A stretch of 17,788 nt of DNA from Planctomycetaceae bacterium (GTDB lineage: Bacteria > Planctomycetota > Planctomycetia > Pirellulales > Thermoguttaceae): contig JAITDV010000400.1 in NCBI GenBank assembly GCA_031282385.1, forward strand, positions 1-17,788, read 5' to 3'. Below, in pieces: positions 6,641 through 14,542 of the stretch (position 1 is its first letter; each line of letters opens with the position of its first letter). The notes under the pieces were generated by a model that saw only the letters and a program-made list of their open reading frames with translations, did no database searches and was not told the DNA's origin. A program made the position numbers and the translations under genes.

Positions 6641-6678
6641 CGATTTTACACACCCTACCTTAAAGGGACAGAAAAAGG
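6641..6678 (+). repeat. Direct repeat flanking rpoC, downstream copy
   Basis: CGATTTTACACACCCTA and GGGACAGAAAAAGG blocks separated by CCTTAAA. The same two blocks occur in the same orientation at 11288-11324. The CACACCCT within this copy (6649-6656) can also pair with AGGGTGTG at 6619-6626. Confidence 0.6.
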
Positions 6679-6735
6679 AATGTCCATAACCGCTACTGAA
6701 TAGTTACATTCTTTTTTTACTTATTGCAATCAACA

Positions 6736-9700
6736 TTACTCGCTGTCATCTGATGCATAGTCCATGAGGTCATTGTCAAAATCGTCGGGAGTTGCTTCAT
6801 TGTAAAAATCAACTTTGTTCACTGTATTTTTACTATCGATAATTCCCTCCGGTTCAGGAATGTCATTCAATAAAGTGTATTCTTTCAAAGTTTTTCCCGC
6901 AAAAGGATCTGTTTCCATATTATCAGGAATAACACCGTCTCTGTAACGCCATTGTGCTTTCTGATAATTGCGAAATCCCGTACCTGCCGGAACAAGATGA
7001 CCAAGTATCACATTCTCTTTAAGACCAATCAAATTGTCTGTTTTACTAGCAAGCGCAGCTTCTGTTAAAACTTTTGTTGTTTCTTGAAAACTTGCCGCCG
7101 AAATGAAGCTTGAACTTTGTACAGCAGCTTTTGTAATTCCCAACAATCTTGTTGTAACTCTTGCTTGTTCAGGTTTTTTGACTTTTGCCGGAGTTTTGCC
7201 TGCAGCGATAACTTCGTCGTTGATTTGCTCAAGATCATCCCGCAAAATTATCACATCCACTTCAAGCGACGTATCCCCAGGGTCAACAATCTTAACACAC
7301 TTGGCGATTTCTTCATTCGCAGCTTTTACAAGATGCTTGTCAACCTCTATTCCCTCAAGCAACTTTGTATCTCCAGCCGATTCAACACGTACCTTCCGCA
7401 ACATTTGTGAAACGATAATTTCAATATGCTTGTCGTTTATTGTTACCCGTTGACTTCGGTAAACATTCTGAATTTCACGAACAAGATATTCTTGAACTGC
7501 TTCTTCCCCTTGAATCCTCAAAATATCATGCGGCACAAGAGGCCCGTCTGTGATAGCTTGTCCTGCTTTAACGAAATCGCCGGAGTGAACTCTTAAATGT
7601 TTACCGTGCGAAATTTCGTGAATTCTTTCCGCGCCGGTTTCTTCATTGCGAATTACAATTGTCCGTTTTCCGTGCCGTTTTTCACCAAGCAAAACTACTC
7701 CGTCAATTTCTGCTATTACTGCCGGGTCTTTGGGTTTACGCGCCTCGAATATTTCTGTAACTCGCGGCAAACCTCCAGTAATATCTTGCGTTCCACTAAC
7801 ATCTCGCGCTGACTTGGCAAGCAACGTACCACGCTCAACAACCGCACCATCCTCAACCTCAATAATTGCTTTACCGGGCAAATAATAAAAGTCAAGTGTC
7901 TCAATTCCATTGACATCTTTCAAGTCAATTTGAGGATGCCGATCACCTTTCAAGTCGGTTACAGTTCGTCTTATTTTGCCCGTGTTCATATCTTTTTCCG
8001 AACGAACTGTCTCGCCATCAACAATGTCAACATAATGCACCTTACCAGCAACTTTAGCAAGAATCGGAACACTATGCGGATCCCAACTACAAATCGTTTG
8101 CCCTACCTCAATCTGCTGATTTTCCTTGACCAAAATATTTGCGCCAATCGGGACATTGTACTTATCACGTTCACGACTACGCTGATCAAGAATCGCAACC
8201 GCACCATTTCGCGAAAGTGAAATTTGTTGTCCGTTTGATTCGATTACTTCCAATTGGACAAATTTAACTATACCGGGATATTTCGACTTGATTTCGTTGT
8301 CCTCAACATCACGAGCAGCAACACCGCCGATATGAAATGTTCTCATCGTAAGTTGCGTACCGGGTTCACCAATACTTTGCGCTGCAATTATTCCAACTGC
8401 TAATCCCTCTTCAACTTTACGCCCTGTCGAAAGATCCATGCCATAACAACAAGCACAAACTCCAAGTTCTGCCTCACAAGTCATCGGACTACGAATCTGA
8501 ATCTTATCAAGTCCAAGCTCCTCAATCTTACGCGCAATTTCCGACGTAATTAATTCGTTTTCACGTACAATAACTTCGTCCGAAACCGGATTGACAATAT
8601 TTGCCCGCGAAATCCGACCGCGAATCGACTCCGCAAGACTGACTTCAACCTTTTCACCACGATAAATTACACCTTTAGTAATACCTTGCGTCGTACCGCA
8701 GTCGTCCATCGTTACAACAAAATTTTGGGCAACATCTGCCAACTTTCGCGTAAGATAACCTGAATCCGCTGTTTTAAGTGCCGTATCCGCAAGTCCTTTA
8801 CGCGCACCGTGTGTTGAACTGAAATATTCGAGTACTGTAAGTCCTTCGCGGAAATTGGCTTTGATTGGCGTTTCAATTATTTTACCGTTTGGTTTAGCCA
8901 TCAAACCGCGCATACCTGCAAGTTGGCGGATTTGTTCTGTACCGCCTCGCGCGCCGGAAATTGCCATCAAATGAATGGGGTTGACGTACCATTCTTGCCG
9001 TGTGTCGCTTTCGAGTTCTTTCATCATTTGTGCCGTAATATCTTCCCGCGCGTGTGTCCAAGTGTCGAGAACTTGGTTATAACGTTCCACATCGGTGATG
9101 ACTCCGCCTTCATAACGCCGATAAATTTTGGCAACTTGTTTTTCGGCATTTTCTATAATGCTATGTTTCGCTTTAGGCGTAATCAGGTCGTCCGTAGAAA
9201 ATGAAAGACCGCTTCTTGTACTCTCTTCAAATCCAAGACGCATCATGTTGTCGAGCAAATCAATTGTTGCCCGCCGTCCTAAATATTCGTGGCAATCGCT
9301 AATCACCGTCTGCAAACCGCCGGATTTCAAAGGATAATTGTAATAAGGCATACCTTCGCCAAGAATGTTGTTGAAAATCAATCTTCCGGGAGTTGTCTCA
9401 AATAATTTTCCTCCGGTAACTATAGGATCGTTTTTCAGCCAACGTCCTTTGGGCATACGCACCTTGATCAACGCATGAACATGGACAACTTTATGCGCGT
9501 ATGCAAGCAATGCTTCTTCGCTACTTGCAAAGACCATTCCTTCGCCTTTCATTCCTGGTCTTGACATTGTAACGTAGTAGCATCCCATTACCACATCTTG
9601 CGATGGCGAGATAATCGGCGTTCCGTTGGCGGGGCTAAAAATATTATTTGTAGAGAGCATCAATGTGTGCGCTTCAACTTGCGCTTCAAGAGACAATGGT

Positions 9701-11103
9701 AAATGTACCGCCATTTGATCGCCATCAAAATCTGCATTAAATCCCCGACAAACAAGCGGATGCAGCTTAATCGCATTGCCCTCAACCAAAATCGGTTCAA
9801 ACGCCTGAATACCCATTCGATGTAGGGTCGGCGCACGATTCAAAAGAACAGGATGATTTTGAATAACTTCTTCAAGAATATCCCATACTTCCTCATCTTT
9901 CCGTTCAAGCATTTTCTTCGCGCTTTTGATCGTGTCTGCGTGTTGGAGTTCTTTGAGCCGGCGGATGATGAAAGGTTGGAACAGTTCCAACGCGATTTTT
10001 TTCGGGATTCCGCATTGATGCAACCGAAGTTGCGGACCGACGACAATAACACTTCGCGCTGAATAATCAACTCGTTTACCAAGCAAATTTTCACGGAAAC
10101 GACCTTGTTTACCTTTGATCATGTCGGTCAATGATTTCAAAGGTCGATTACTTGAACCGAGAACCGGTCTTTTGCAACGTCCATTATCAAATAGCGCATC
10201 AACGGATTGTTGCAACATTCGTTTTTCGTTACGAATAATTACATCAGGAGCATTCAGGTCAACAAGTTTTTTTAATCTGGTGTTACGATTTATTATTCGG
10301 CGGTAGAGATCATTTAGGTCGCTTGTTGCAAACGTGCCTGATTCAAGAAGGACAAGCGGTCGCAAGTCCGGCGGTATTACCGGAATTGCATCGAGAACCA
10401 TCCATTCGGGTTTGTTATCGCTGTCGCGCAACGATTCGACGAGTTTGAGCCGATTGACGAGGTCTTTACGGCGTTGTTTTGATTTGGTCTCTGACATTTC
10501 AACCCGCAACTCTTCCGAAAGCGAAACCAGATCAATATCGGCAAGTAATTTACGAATCGCTTCTGCTCCCATATCGGCGTCAAAAGAGCCGATAGGATAT
10601 TCTTCTTTTGCCTGACGATATTCTTCTTCGTTAATGAGTTGACCTTTTTTGAGCGGTGTATCGCCTGCATTGGTAACAACATAATCTTGAAAGTAGATAA
10701 CTTTTTCGAGACTGCTTGCTCTCATTGAGAGTAAGGTCGCCAGTCGGCTTGATGCGGCTTTGAAGAACCAGATGTGGACAACTGGAGCAGCGAGATCAAC
10801 ATGCCCCATACGTTTACGTCTGACTCTGCTATGGGTAATTTTAACGCCGCAGCGATCACAGGTCATTCCTTTGTATTTCATGCCGCGATATTTTCCGCAA
10901 GCACATTCCCAATCTTTTTCAGGTCCGAATATTTTTTCACAAAACAATCCGTCGCGCTCTGGTCGGTAAGTTCTGTAATTTATTGTTTCCGGCTTTTTGA
11001 CTTCTCCGTAAGACCAACCGCGAATATCGCTTGGTTTTGCCAAGCTGATTTTAACGGAGGCGTAATCATTAATCATGTCATACTGAAGGTCATTTGTATT
11101 CAT
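6736..11103 (-). CDS. rpoC: DNA-directed RNA polymerase subunit beta'
   Basis: 1455 residues from the ATG at 11103. The frame is open 16 codons further (ATG at 11151), but that extension (MASRCNPICC..) is unlike RpoC and lies in the leader; from 11103 the protein begins MNTNDLQYDMINDYASVKI, as RpoC proteins do, with AGGAG 13 nt upstream. Visible marks: N-terminal zinc ribbon CACGKYRGMKYKGMTCDRCG, the catalytic NADFDGDQMAVHL (residues 456-468) whose three Asp hold the active-site Mg, the bridge helix/trigger region REGLTVLEYFSSTHGARKG, the second zinc site around MTCEAELGVCACCYG, and GLAVGIIAAQSIGEPGTQLTMRTFHIGG. It is the catalytic largest subunit of the core polymerase. rpoB, normally directly upstream, is absent: a promoter and then a fucosidase gene lie there instead. 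No rpsL/rpsG follow. The sequence appears intact with an acidic tail. Confidence 0.98.
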   Translation of the reverse strand: MNTNDLQYDMINDYASVKISLAKPSDIRGWSYGEVKKPETINYRTYRPERDGLFCEKIFGPEKDWECACGKYRGMKYKGMTCDRCGVKITHSRVRRKRMGHVDLAAPVVHIWFFKAASSRLATLLSMRASSLEKVIYFQDYVVTNAGDTPLKKGQLINEEEYRQAKEEYPIGSFDADMGAEAIRKLLADIDLVSLSEELRVEMSETKSKQRRKDLVNRLKLVESLRDSDNKPEWMVLDAIPVIPPDLRPLVLLESGTFATSDLNDLYRRIINRNTRLKKLVDLNAPDVIIRNEKRMLQQSVDALFDNGRCKRPVLGSSNRPLKSLTDMIKGKQGRFRENLLGKRVDYSARSVIVVGPQLRLHQCGIPKKIALELFQPFIIRRLKELQHADTIKSAKKMLERKDEEVWDILEEVIQNHPVLLNRAPTLHRMGIQAFEPILVEGNAIKLHPLVCRGFNADFDGDQMAVHLPLSLEAQVEAHTLMLSTNNIFSPANGTPIISPSQDVVMGCYYVTMSRPGMKGEGMVFASSEEALLAYAHKVVHVHALIKVRMPKGRWLKNDPIVTGGKLFETTPGRLIFNNILGEGMPYYNYPLKSGGLQTVISDCHEYLGRRATIDLLDNMMRLGFEESTRSGLSFSTDDLITPKAKHSIIENAEKQVAKIYRRYEGGVITDVERYNQVLDTWTHAREDITAQMMKELESDTRQEWYVNPIHLMAISGARGGTEQIRQLAGMRGLMAKPNGKIIETPIKANFREGLTVLEYFSSTHGARKGLADTALKTADSGYLTRKLADVAQNFVVTMDDCGTTQGITKGVIYRGEKVEVSLAESIRGRISRANIVNPVSDEVIVRENELITSEIARKIEELGLDKIQIRSPMTCEAELGVCACCYGMDLSTGRKVEEGLAVGIIAAQSIGEPGTQLTMRTFHIGGVAARDVEDNEIKSKYPGIVKFVQLEVIESNGQQISLSRNGAVAILDQRSRERDKYNVPIGANILVKENQQIEVGQTICSWDPHSVPILAKVAGKVHYVDIVDGETVRSEKDMNTGKIRRTVTDLKGDRHPQIDLKDVNGIETLDFYYLPGKAIIEVEDGAVVERGTLLAKSARDVSGTQDITGGLPRVTEIFEARKPKDPAVIAEIDGVVLLGEKRHGKRTIVIRNEETGAERIHEISHGKHLRVHSGDFVKAGQAITDGPLVPHDILRIQGEEAVQEYLVREIQNVYRSQRVTINDKHIEIIVSQMLRKVRVESAGDTKLLEGIEVDKHLVKAANEEIAKCVKIVDPGDTSLEVDVIILRDDLEQINDEVIAAGKTPAKVKKPEQARVTTRLLGITKAAVQSSSFISAASFQETTKVLTEAALASKTDNLIGLKENVILGHLVPAGTGFRNYQKAQWRYRDGVIPDNMETDPFAGKTLKEYTLLNDIPEPEGIIDSKNTVNKVDFYNEATPDDFDNDLMDYASDDSE

Positions 11104-11207
11104 TTTTACCTGCAATCTCCTGCAACAAATAGGATTACAGCGCGACGCCAAATGGAAACAGAACCATCCGGCTCAAAACATACGCGCCTAAAAATCGAAA
11201 GTTACAC

Positions 11208-11235
11208 ATTGTATCTCAATTTCGCATTTATGCAA
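11208..11235 (-). promoter_or_regulatory. Sigma70-like promoter for rpoC
   Basis: On the minus strand TTGCAT (11235-11230), a 16-nt spacer, then TACAAT (11213-11208). This places the transcription start near 11200 and gives a leader of about 95 nt before the rpoC ATG. Both hexamers match consensus at 4-5 of 6 positions with near-ideal spacing. It explains how rpoC can be expressed without rpoB upstream. Confidence 0.55.
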
Positions 11236-11287
11236 TAGCCTCAATCCAAACAAAAAAATCATTAAATTTCGACAGGTAAAAAAATGG

Positions 11288-11324
11288 CGATTTTACACAC
11301 CCTATCCTGCGGGACAGAAAAAGG
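11288..11324 (+). repeat. Direct repeat flanking rpoC, upstream copy
   Basis: CGATTTTACACACCCTA then TCCTGC then GGGACAGAAAAAGG, matching 6641-6678 in both outer blocks (31 shared bases) but not in the short middle. With that copy it encloses rpoC plus its promoter. The rest of the gap 11325-11435 shows nothing. Confidence 0.6.
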
Positions 11325-11435
11325 TCTATTATCAAAATTAATTGACAAGGAGTCCCCATTCAGATGCTCAAACGAACTCGCCGCGAACAAGTTGGCTACC
11401 ATTAAAACAACAAAAAGACTTTTTCAGGGACAACT

Positions 11436-11454
11436 AATTAGAGATGTTCTAATT
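11436..11454. terminator. Stem-loop just after the GH29 fucosidase stop
   Basis: AATTAGA (11436-11442), GATGT loop, TCTAATT (11448-11454): a perfect 7-bp stem starting 8 nt past the stop codon on the minus strand. No T-tract follows, so it may serve as an mRNA 3' stabiliser and not as an intrinsic terminator. Confidence 0.3.
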
Positions 11455-11461
11455 CATATAA

Positions 11462-13171
11462 TTATTGAACGAATAAACGGTATTTAGCGGCATTTTTTTG
11501 TTTCAACTTTCCGCGAATAACAATACTGTTTGGTTTCATATCCGGCGCGGCGGTGATGTTGAGGTTGACTTCGGCGGCGTTGTTAATTGTTATGAAATTC
11601 GGTTGGTCTATTCCGTAAATCTGTAATGAAATTTTTTCCACCGGAACAACCTGCGAATCGGATTTTATTCGCAACAAATATTGTTCGGCAAACGGAATGA
11701 ACGGCGAAAGATCAAATTCAAATTGACCGTCTTCGGCAACACGAATTTCTCCCGCATCTTTTTCCGGTTTATTTTCCGTTGCGTTTGCGTTCATTGGTTG
11801 GTTTGTTGTTTCACCGATGTTGAATACTGCGAAACGTTTGATGATCGGCGGATACGAAAATTCAGTAACTCGCAATCGCACCGCGTCAACTTTTATCGGC
11901 GCAAATTTTTCAATTCGCTTTTGCCCAACCGATTGACCTTGCGCTAAAATTTTCCATTGGTTATCGCTCAAACCTTCAATCTCGTATTTTCGGATTCGTT
12001 GTCCCATTGAGATTTCTTCCTGAATGATCGCATGATCAATTGAAGTTGTTTTTTGCAACCGCAACTCGACAAGCGACCCTTTGCCCGAAGTTTCCGCAAC
12101 ACTTTTTCCATTGCCGAACCGTCGCCGGATTTCGTTGCCGAAATTGCGGTAAAGAGTCATGTCTTTTTCGGGAATCAATCCGCTTGTATCCGGCGCCGAA
12201 TTGAGCAACAATAAGCCGCCACGTCCGACGGATTGATAGTAAGTTTCCATCAGTTTATCAAGCGTTTTTAATTTATTTTCATTGGTCGTAGTCCAAAACC
12301 AAAAATGTTCCCGTAACGTTGTATCAATTTCAACCGGCATCCAAACATCGCCGTTGGGATCGCTTTGTTGTGCGGTTGCGGTTCCGGTTTTCGCGTCTTT
12401 TGACTTCAACGTGTACCAATTCGGATACGGACCAATTCCGCGCTCATTGCCAACCCAACGAATTGTCGCCAAAGGTCCCTGAAAAACCATCGCACGCGGT
12501 GAATATTTTTTGACAATATCTTCCAACGGCACAACAACACTTCCATCAAACCAGATTTCCGCTACTTGATTATTATAACGGGAAAGCACTTCTTCCCATT
12601 GTTGCCGTAGGATTTTGTTATAATTTTCCTGTGTTTCCGGATTTTTGGCTTTGCCGCCGACGCCAACGCCGTTTTTAATATCTTGGGGCGAGATGTAAAG
12701 ACCAAGTTTCATTCCGCGTTTGAAACATGCTTTGGCAAGTTCGTCAAGCACATCGCCTTTGCCGTTTTTATATGGAGTATTTTTGATACTGTAATCAGTT
12801 GTTTCTGTTTGCCACCAACAAAATCCGCCGGTATGTTTTGCGACAAACAAAATCATTTTCGCGTCAAACGCTTCGGCAGCATCAATCCATTGATTAACGT
12901 CAAGTTTTTCAGGATTGATTTTTTCAAGTGGCGTGGAAAGATCGTCGTATTCATGATTTTGCCAAGTTGCCGGACCAAAATGGACAAACATGATCTGCTC
13001 CATTTCCTGCCACAACACTTGTTCCGGCGACGGCAAAACACAACGCGGATATTTCGTTTCATCAATAATCACCGCCGCCGGTTCTTCCGCAACCGCAAAA
13101 TCGGCAACCTTGAAATTGAAAGATAAAAACGTTGCAAAAATCAGTAAAATTGTTGTGAGTGATTTTTTCAT
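11462..13171 (-). CDS. Secreted GH29 alpha-L-fucosidase
   Basis: 569 residues from the ATG at 13171 (Met26 of the longest frame). This start gives a proper signal peptide (MKKSLTTILLIFATFLSF...AVA/EEP) and has AAAGGA upstream; the upstream 25 codons run into a dispersed repeat and are probably not translated. The GH29 barrel follows: FVHFGPATWQNHEYDD, then KHTGGFCWWQTETTDYSI (His113 in the substrate pocket), GMKLGLYISPQD, and the nucleophile motif EIWFDG (Asp209). SVGRGGLLLLNSAPDTSGLIPEKD is the usual end-of-barrel motif. The C-terminal 200 residues (VELRLQKTTSIDHAIIQEEI... onward) resemble a discoidin/F5-8C-type beta-sandwich plus a further beta domain. It should release terminal alpha-linked L-fucose by a retaining mechanism outside the cytoplasm. 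The YdjM-like gene is 120 bp upstream on the same strand; co-transcription is possible. Linkage specificity is not deducible. Confidence 0.92.
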   Translation of the reverse strand: MKKSLTTILLIFATFLSFNFKVADFAVAEEPAAVIIDETKYPRCVLPSPEQVLWQEMEQIMFVHFGPATWQNHEYDDLSTPLEKINPEKLDVNQWIDAAEAFDAKMILFVAKHTGGFCWWQTETTDYSIKNTPYKNGKGDVLDELAKACFKRGMKLGLYISPQDIKNGVGVGGKAKNPETQENYNKILRQQWEEVLSRYNNQVAEIWFDGSVVVPLEDIVKKYSPRAMVFQGPLATIRWVGNERGIGPYPNWYTLKSKDAKTGTATAQQSDPNGDVWMPVEIDTTLREHFWFWTTTNENKLKTLDKLMETYYQSVGRGGLLLLNSAPDTSGLIPEKDMTLYRNFGNEIRRRFGNGKSVAETSGKGSLVELRLQKTTSIDHAIIQEEISMGQRIRKYEIEGLSDNQWKILAQGQSVGQKRIEKFAPIKVDAVRLRVTEFSYPPIIKRFAVFNIGETTNQPMNANATENKPEKDAGEIRVAEDGQFEFDLSPFIPFAEQYLLRIKSDSQVVPVEKISLQIYGIDQPNFITINNAAEVNLNITAAPDMKPNSIVIRGKLKQKNAAKYRLFVQ

Positions 13172-13236
13172 TTGAAAATTTTCCTTTCCAAGTCTTGTAA
13201 CAAATTCGTTCTTTTTACTGTCCATTGTCAAAATCC

Positions 13237-13270
13237 TTTTATCCACGAATTTTCACAAATAAACACGAAT
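13237..13270. repeat. CGAATTTTCACAAAT family repeat, copy 2
   Basis: TTTTATCCACGAATTTTCAC followed by AAATAAACACGAATAA, closely related to 383-446. It lies between the YdjM-like gene and the fucosidase, overlapping the spurious N-terminal extension of the latter's frame. Confidence 0.55.
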
Positions 13271-13291
13271 AATAAATTTGTATTTATTTGT

Positions 13292-13906
13292 CTATAAAAT
13301 GATATATGTTATTACAGCAAGAATGGTCAATCGTGCTATCAACATGGTTTTTGATTTCCATTTTAACATTGCGAACATTCCGCTAACAAAAATTAAAGTT
13401 ACACCAACATCACCCCACGAATGTAACGGATAAATAAATCCACGATCAGAAAAAGGTACCAACAATTTCAATTCCCAATCAGGTAAACCTTCCGCCCCCG
13501 AAGAAACAACATCAGCCGCAAGATGCGACAAAGACGCCACAACCGCAATACATAACCATACAACAAAACACAATCCCGAATGCCCAACCCGACCCGAAAA
13601 GTTATCATCCAATCCCGAAATCTTGAACATATCCAACACACCTCTTGATACCCGCGTAATTATATCGAAACAATAATCGGCACAACCAATCAATAAACCA
13701 ACCAAAATACAAACCAAAAAATTATGCCCCCAAACCCGATGCGCCTCACCAAAAACCTCCAGACTATAAATAATTGTCAACGCATCCCAATCCGGCACAA
13801 CCGCACAAATTCCAGCCAACGCCGCAAGTTGCCAGCCAAAACGCCTAACCAATCCGGTCGCCAACACAATATCAACTCCCAAAAACGCATGTTCTATCGT
13901 CGTCAT
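13292..13906 (-). CDS. YdjM-like (DUF457) membrane-bound metal-dependent hydrolase
   Basis: 204 residues with about five hydrophobic segments (10-38, 62-82, 111-130, 166-184, 188-204). Conserved polar residues sit where this family has them: His6 (EHAFLG), PDWDAL (38-43, Asp39 and Asp41), HRVWGHN (His56, His61), HLAADVVSS (His128, Asp132) and HSWGD (162-166). This pattern fits PF04307, the 'LexA-binding, inner membrane-associated' hydrolase family typified by E. coli YdjM; its biochemical function is poorly known. The ATG at 13906 has no Shine-Dalgarno. It is upstream of the GH29 gene on the same strand but has no evident functional link to it. Family call good, role unknown. Confidence 0.8.
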   Translation of the reverse strand: MTTIEHAFLGVDIVLATGLVRRFGWQLAALAGICAVVPDWDALTIIYSLEVFGEAHRVWGHNFLVCILVGLLIGCADYCFDIITRVSRGVLDMFKISGLDDNFSGRVGHSGLCFVVWLCIAVVASLSHLAADVVSSGAEGLPDWELKLLVPFSDRGFIYPLHSWGDVGVTLIFVSGMFAMLKWKSKTMLIARLTILAVITYIIL

Positions 13907-13944
13907 AATTAAATAGATAAAAATATAGCAGTTAAATTTTTAGA

Positions 13945-13962
13945 GTAACTATTCAGTTGATT
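13945..13962 (+). repeat. GTAACTATTCAG box, solo copy 2
   Basis: GTAACTATTCAG at 13945-13956, then TTGATT. Same 12-mer as the ends of 6289-6707 and the box at 5279. It lies about 40 nt upstream of the YdjM-like gene. Confidence 0.45.
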
Positions 13963-14010
13963 GTTGAATTATTGTATCATTTCAATAGATTGTGTTTTGT
14001 CCAAAAATTG

Positions 14011-14045
14011 ACACGAATTTTCACAAATTATTTATTCGCGAAAAA
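14011..14045. repeat. CGAATTTTCACAAAT family repeat, copy 3
   Basis: ACACGAATTTTCACAAATTA followed by TTTATTCGCG and AAAAA. The two halves are partly inverted. Related to 383-446 and 13237-13270. Confidence 0.5.
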
Positions 14046-14084
14046 TTCATGTTATTCCATTGTTAATTTTTTCATTCTATTTTT

Positions 14085-14323
14085 GTAATATTTCAGTGAA
14101 ATTTTTGTTTTTAATTTCTAGCCGCGCTAGCGGCGACATCATGAACACCAAACAAGGACGAAAATTTGATAATGCCGCTGCTAGCGCGGCTTGAACAAAG
14201 GAAATGGTTTGTCTCCGGCGGTTATTCATAATGTCGTTCCTGCGGGATTTGAAATGGCAACTTAATACTTGCCCATTAATCATTCACCCTAACTTGAAAA
14301 CAAAAATTTCACTGAAATATTAC
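14085..14323. mobile_element. 239-bp non-autonomous transposon (IS66-like MITE)
   Basis: Perfect 27-bp terminal inverted repeats at 14085-14111 (beginning GTAATATTTCAGTGAAA) and 14297-14323. They are immediately flanked by an identical 8-bp direct repeat CTATTTTT (14077-14084 and 14324-14331), the expected target-site duplication. Ends starting GTAA together with an 8-bp duplication are characteristic of the IS66 family. The interior holds a GC-rich inverted repeat (AGCCGCGCTAG at 14120-14130, CTAGCGCGGCT at 14181-14191) and no credible coding sequence; the short open frames across it are incidental. The perfect ends suggest recent movement driven by a transposase elsewhere. Confidence 0.85.
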
Positions 14324-14381
14324 CTATTTTTTTATTGGTGTTTGATCTATTATCGTTTCATAATTATCGATACGACCTTGA

Positions 14382-14446
14382 CCTGAAAGGGCATTGCGTA
14401 ATAACTCGTCGCAACGCGGCGGGTTGTTATGCGCTGTCCTTTCAGG
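14382..14446. repeat. CCTGAAAGG palindromic repeat, complete copy
   Basis: CCTGAAAGG (14382-14390) and CCTTTCAGG (14438-14446) bound imperfect arms (19 of 25 complementary) and an inner hairpin CGTC..GGCG (14407-14410 with 14418-14421). The partial copy at 6331-6375 has CGCC..GGCG at the same place, a pairing-preserving change. GACGAATTTTTTT follows the right arm, so it could also terminate plus-strand transcripts. Confidence 0.65.
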
Positions 14447-14542
14447 ACGAATTTTTTTAATACGATTGATTGAATTTAACCCTCACTTTCGCCAACGTAA
14501 TTGACACAATTTCAACACCAATAAAAAAACGATAGGATTTTT

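Larger units (their letters stand above)
6289..6707. repeat. 419-bp segment bounded by 17-bp inverted repeats
   Basis: GTAACTATTCAGTTGCG (6289-6305) is repeated in inverse orientation at 6691-6707 (GTAACTATTCAGTAGCG on the minus strand), 16 of 17 matching. ATT flanks both sides (6286-6288, 6708-6710), a possible 3-bp duplication but weak. The segment contains a CCTGAAAGG element, two-hairpin copy C, a short broken ORF and several dyads, so it is a repeat cluster and may be a mobile unit. The left part of the gap (6137-6288) shows nothing. Confidence 0.5.

Noticed and set aside
6286..6710. IS66-type 8-bp duplication around the 6289-6707 segment
   Set aside because: The 8 bases on each side do not match; only ATT is shared, so a target duplication is not demonstrated.
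11104..11151. 16-residue N-terminal extension of RpoC (ATG at 11151)
   Set aside because: The Cys/Arg-rich residues have no counterpart in RpoC, and the downstream ATG at 11103 gives the usual RpoC N terminus.
10774..11238. 154-codon plus-strand frame across the rpoC start and promoter
   Set aside because: It is antisense to highly conserved RpoC sequence and continues across its promoter. No family resemblance and no ribosome site.
12683..13126. 147-codon plus-strand frame antisense to the GH29 gene
   Set aside because: A shadow of the conserved fucosidase frame with unlikely composition and no recognisable domain.
13172..13246. 25-residue N-terminal extension of the GH29 fucosidase
   Set aside because: It would bury the signal peptide and extends into a dispersed repeat. 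Met at 13171 gives a normal exported protein.
14077..14386. Short open frames across the 14085-14323 element as coding genes or a transposase remnant
   Set aside because: They cross the inverted repeats and target duplication, lack a ribosome site and show no transposase motif. The element is non-coding.
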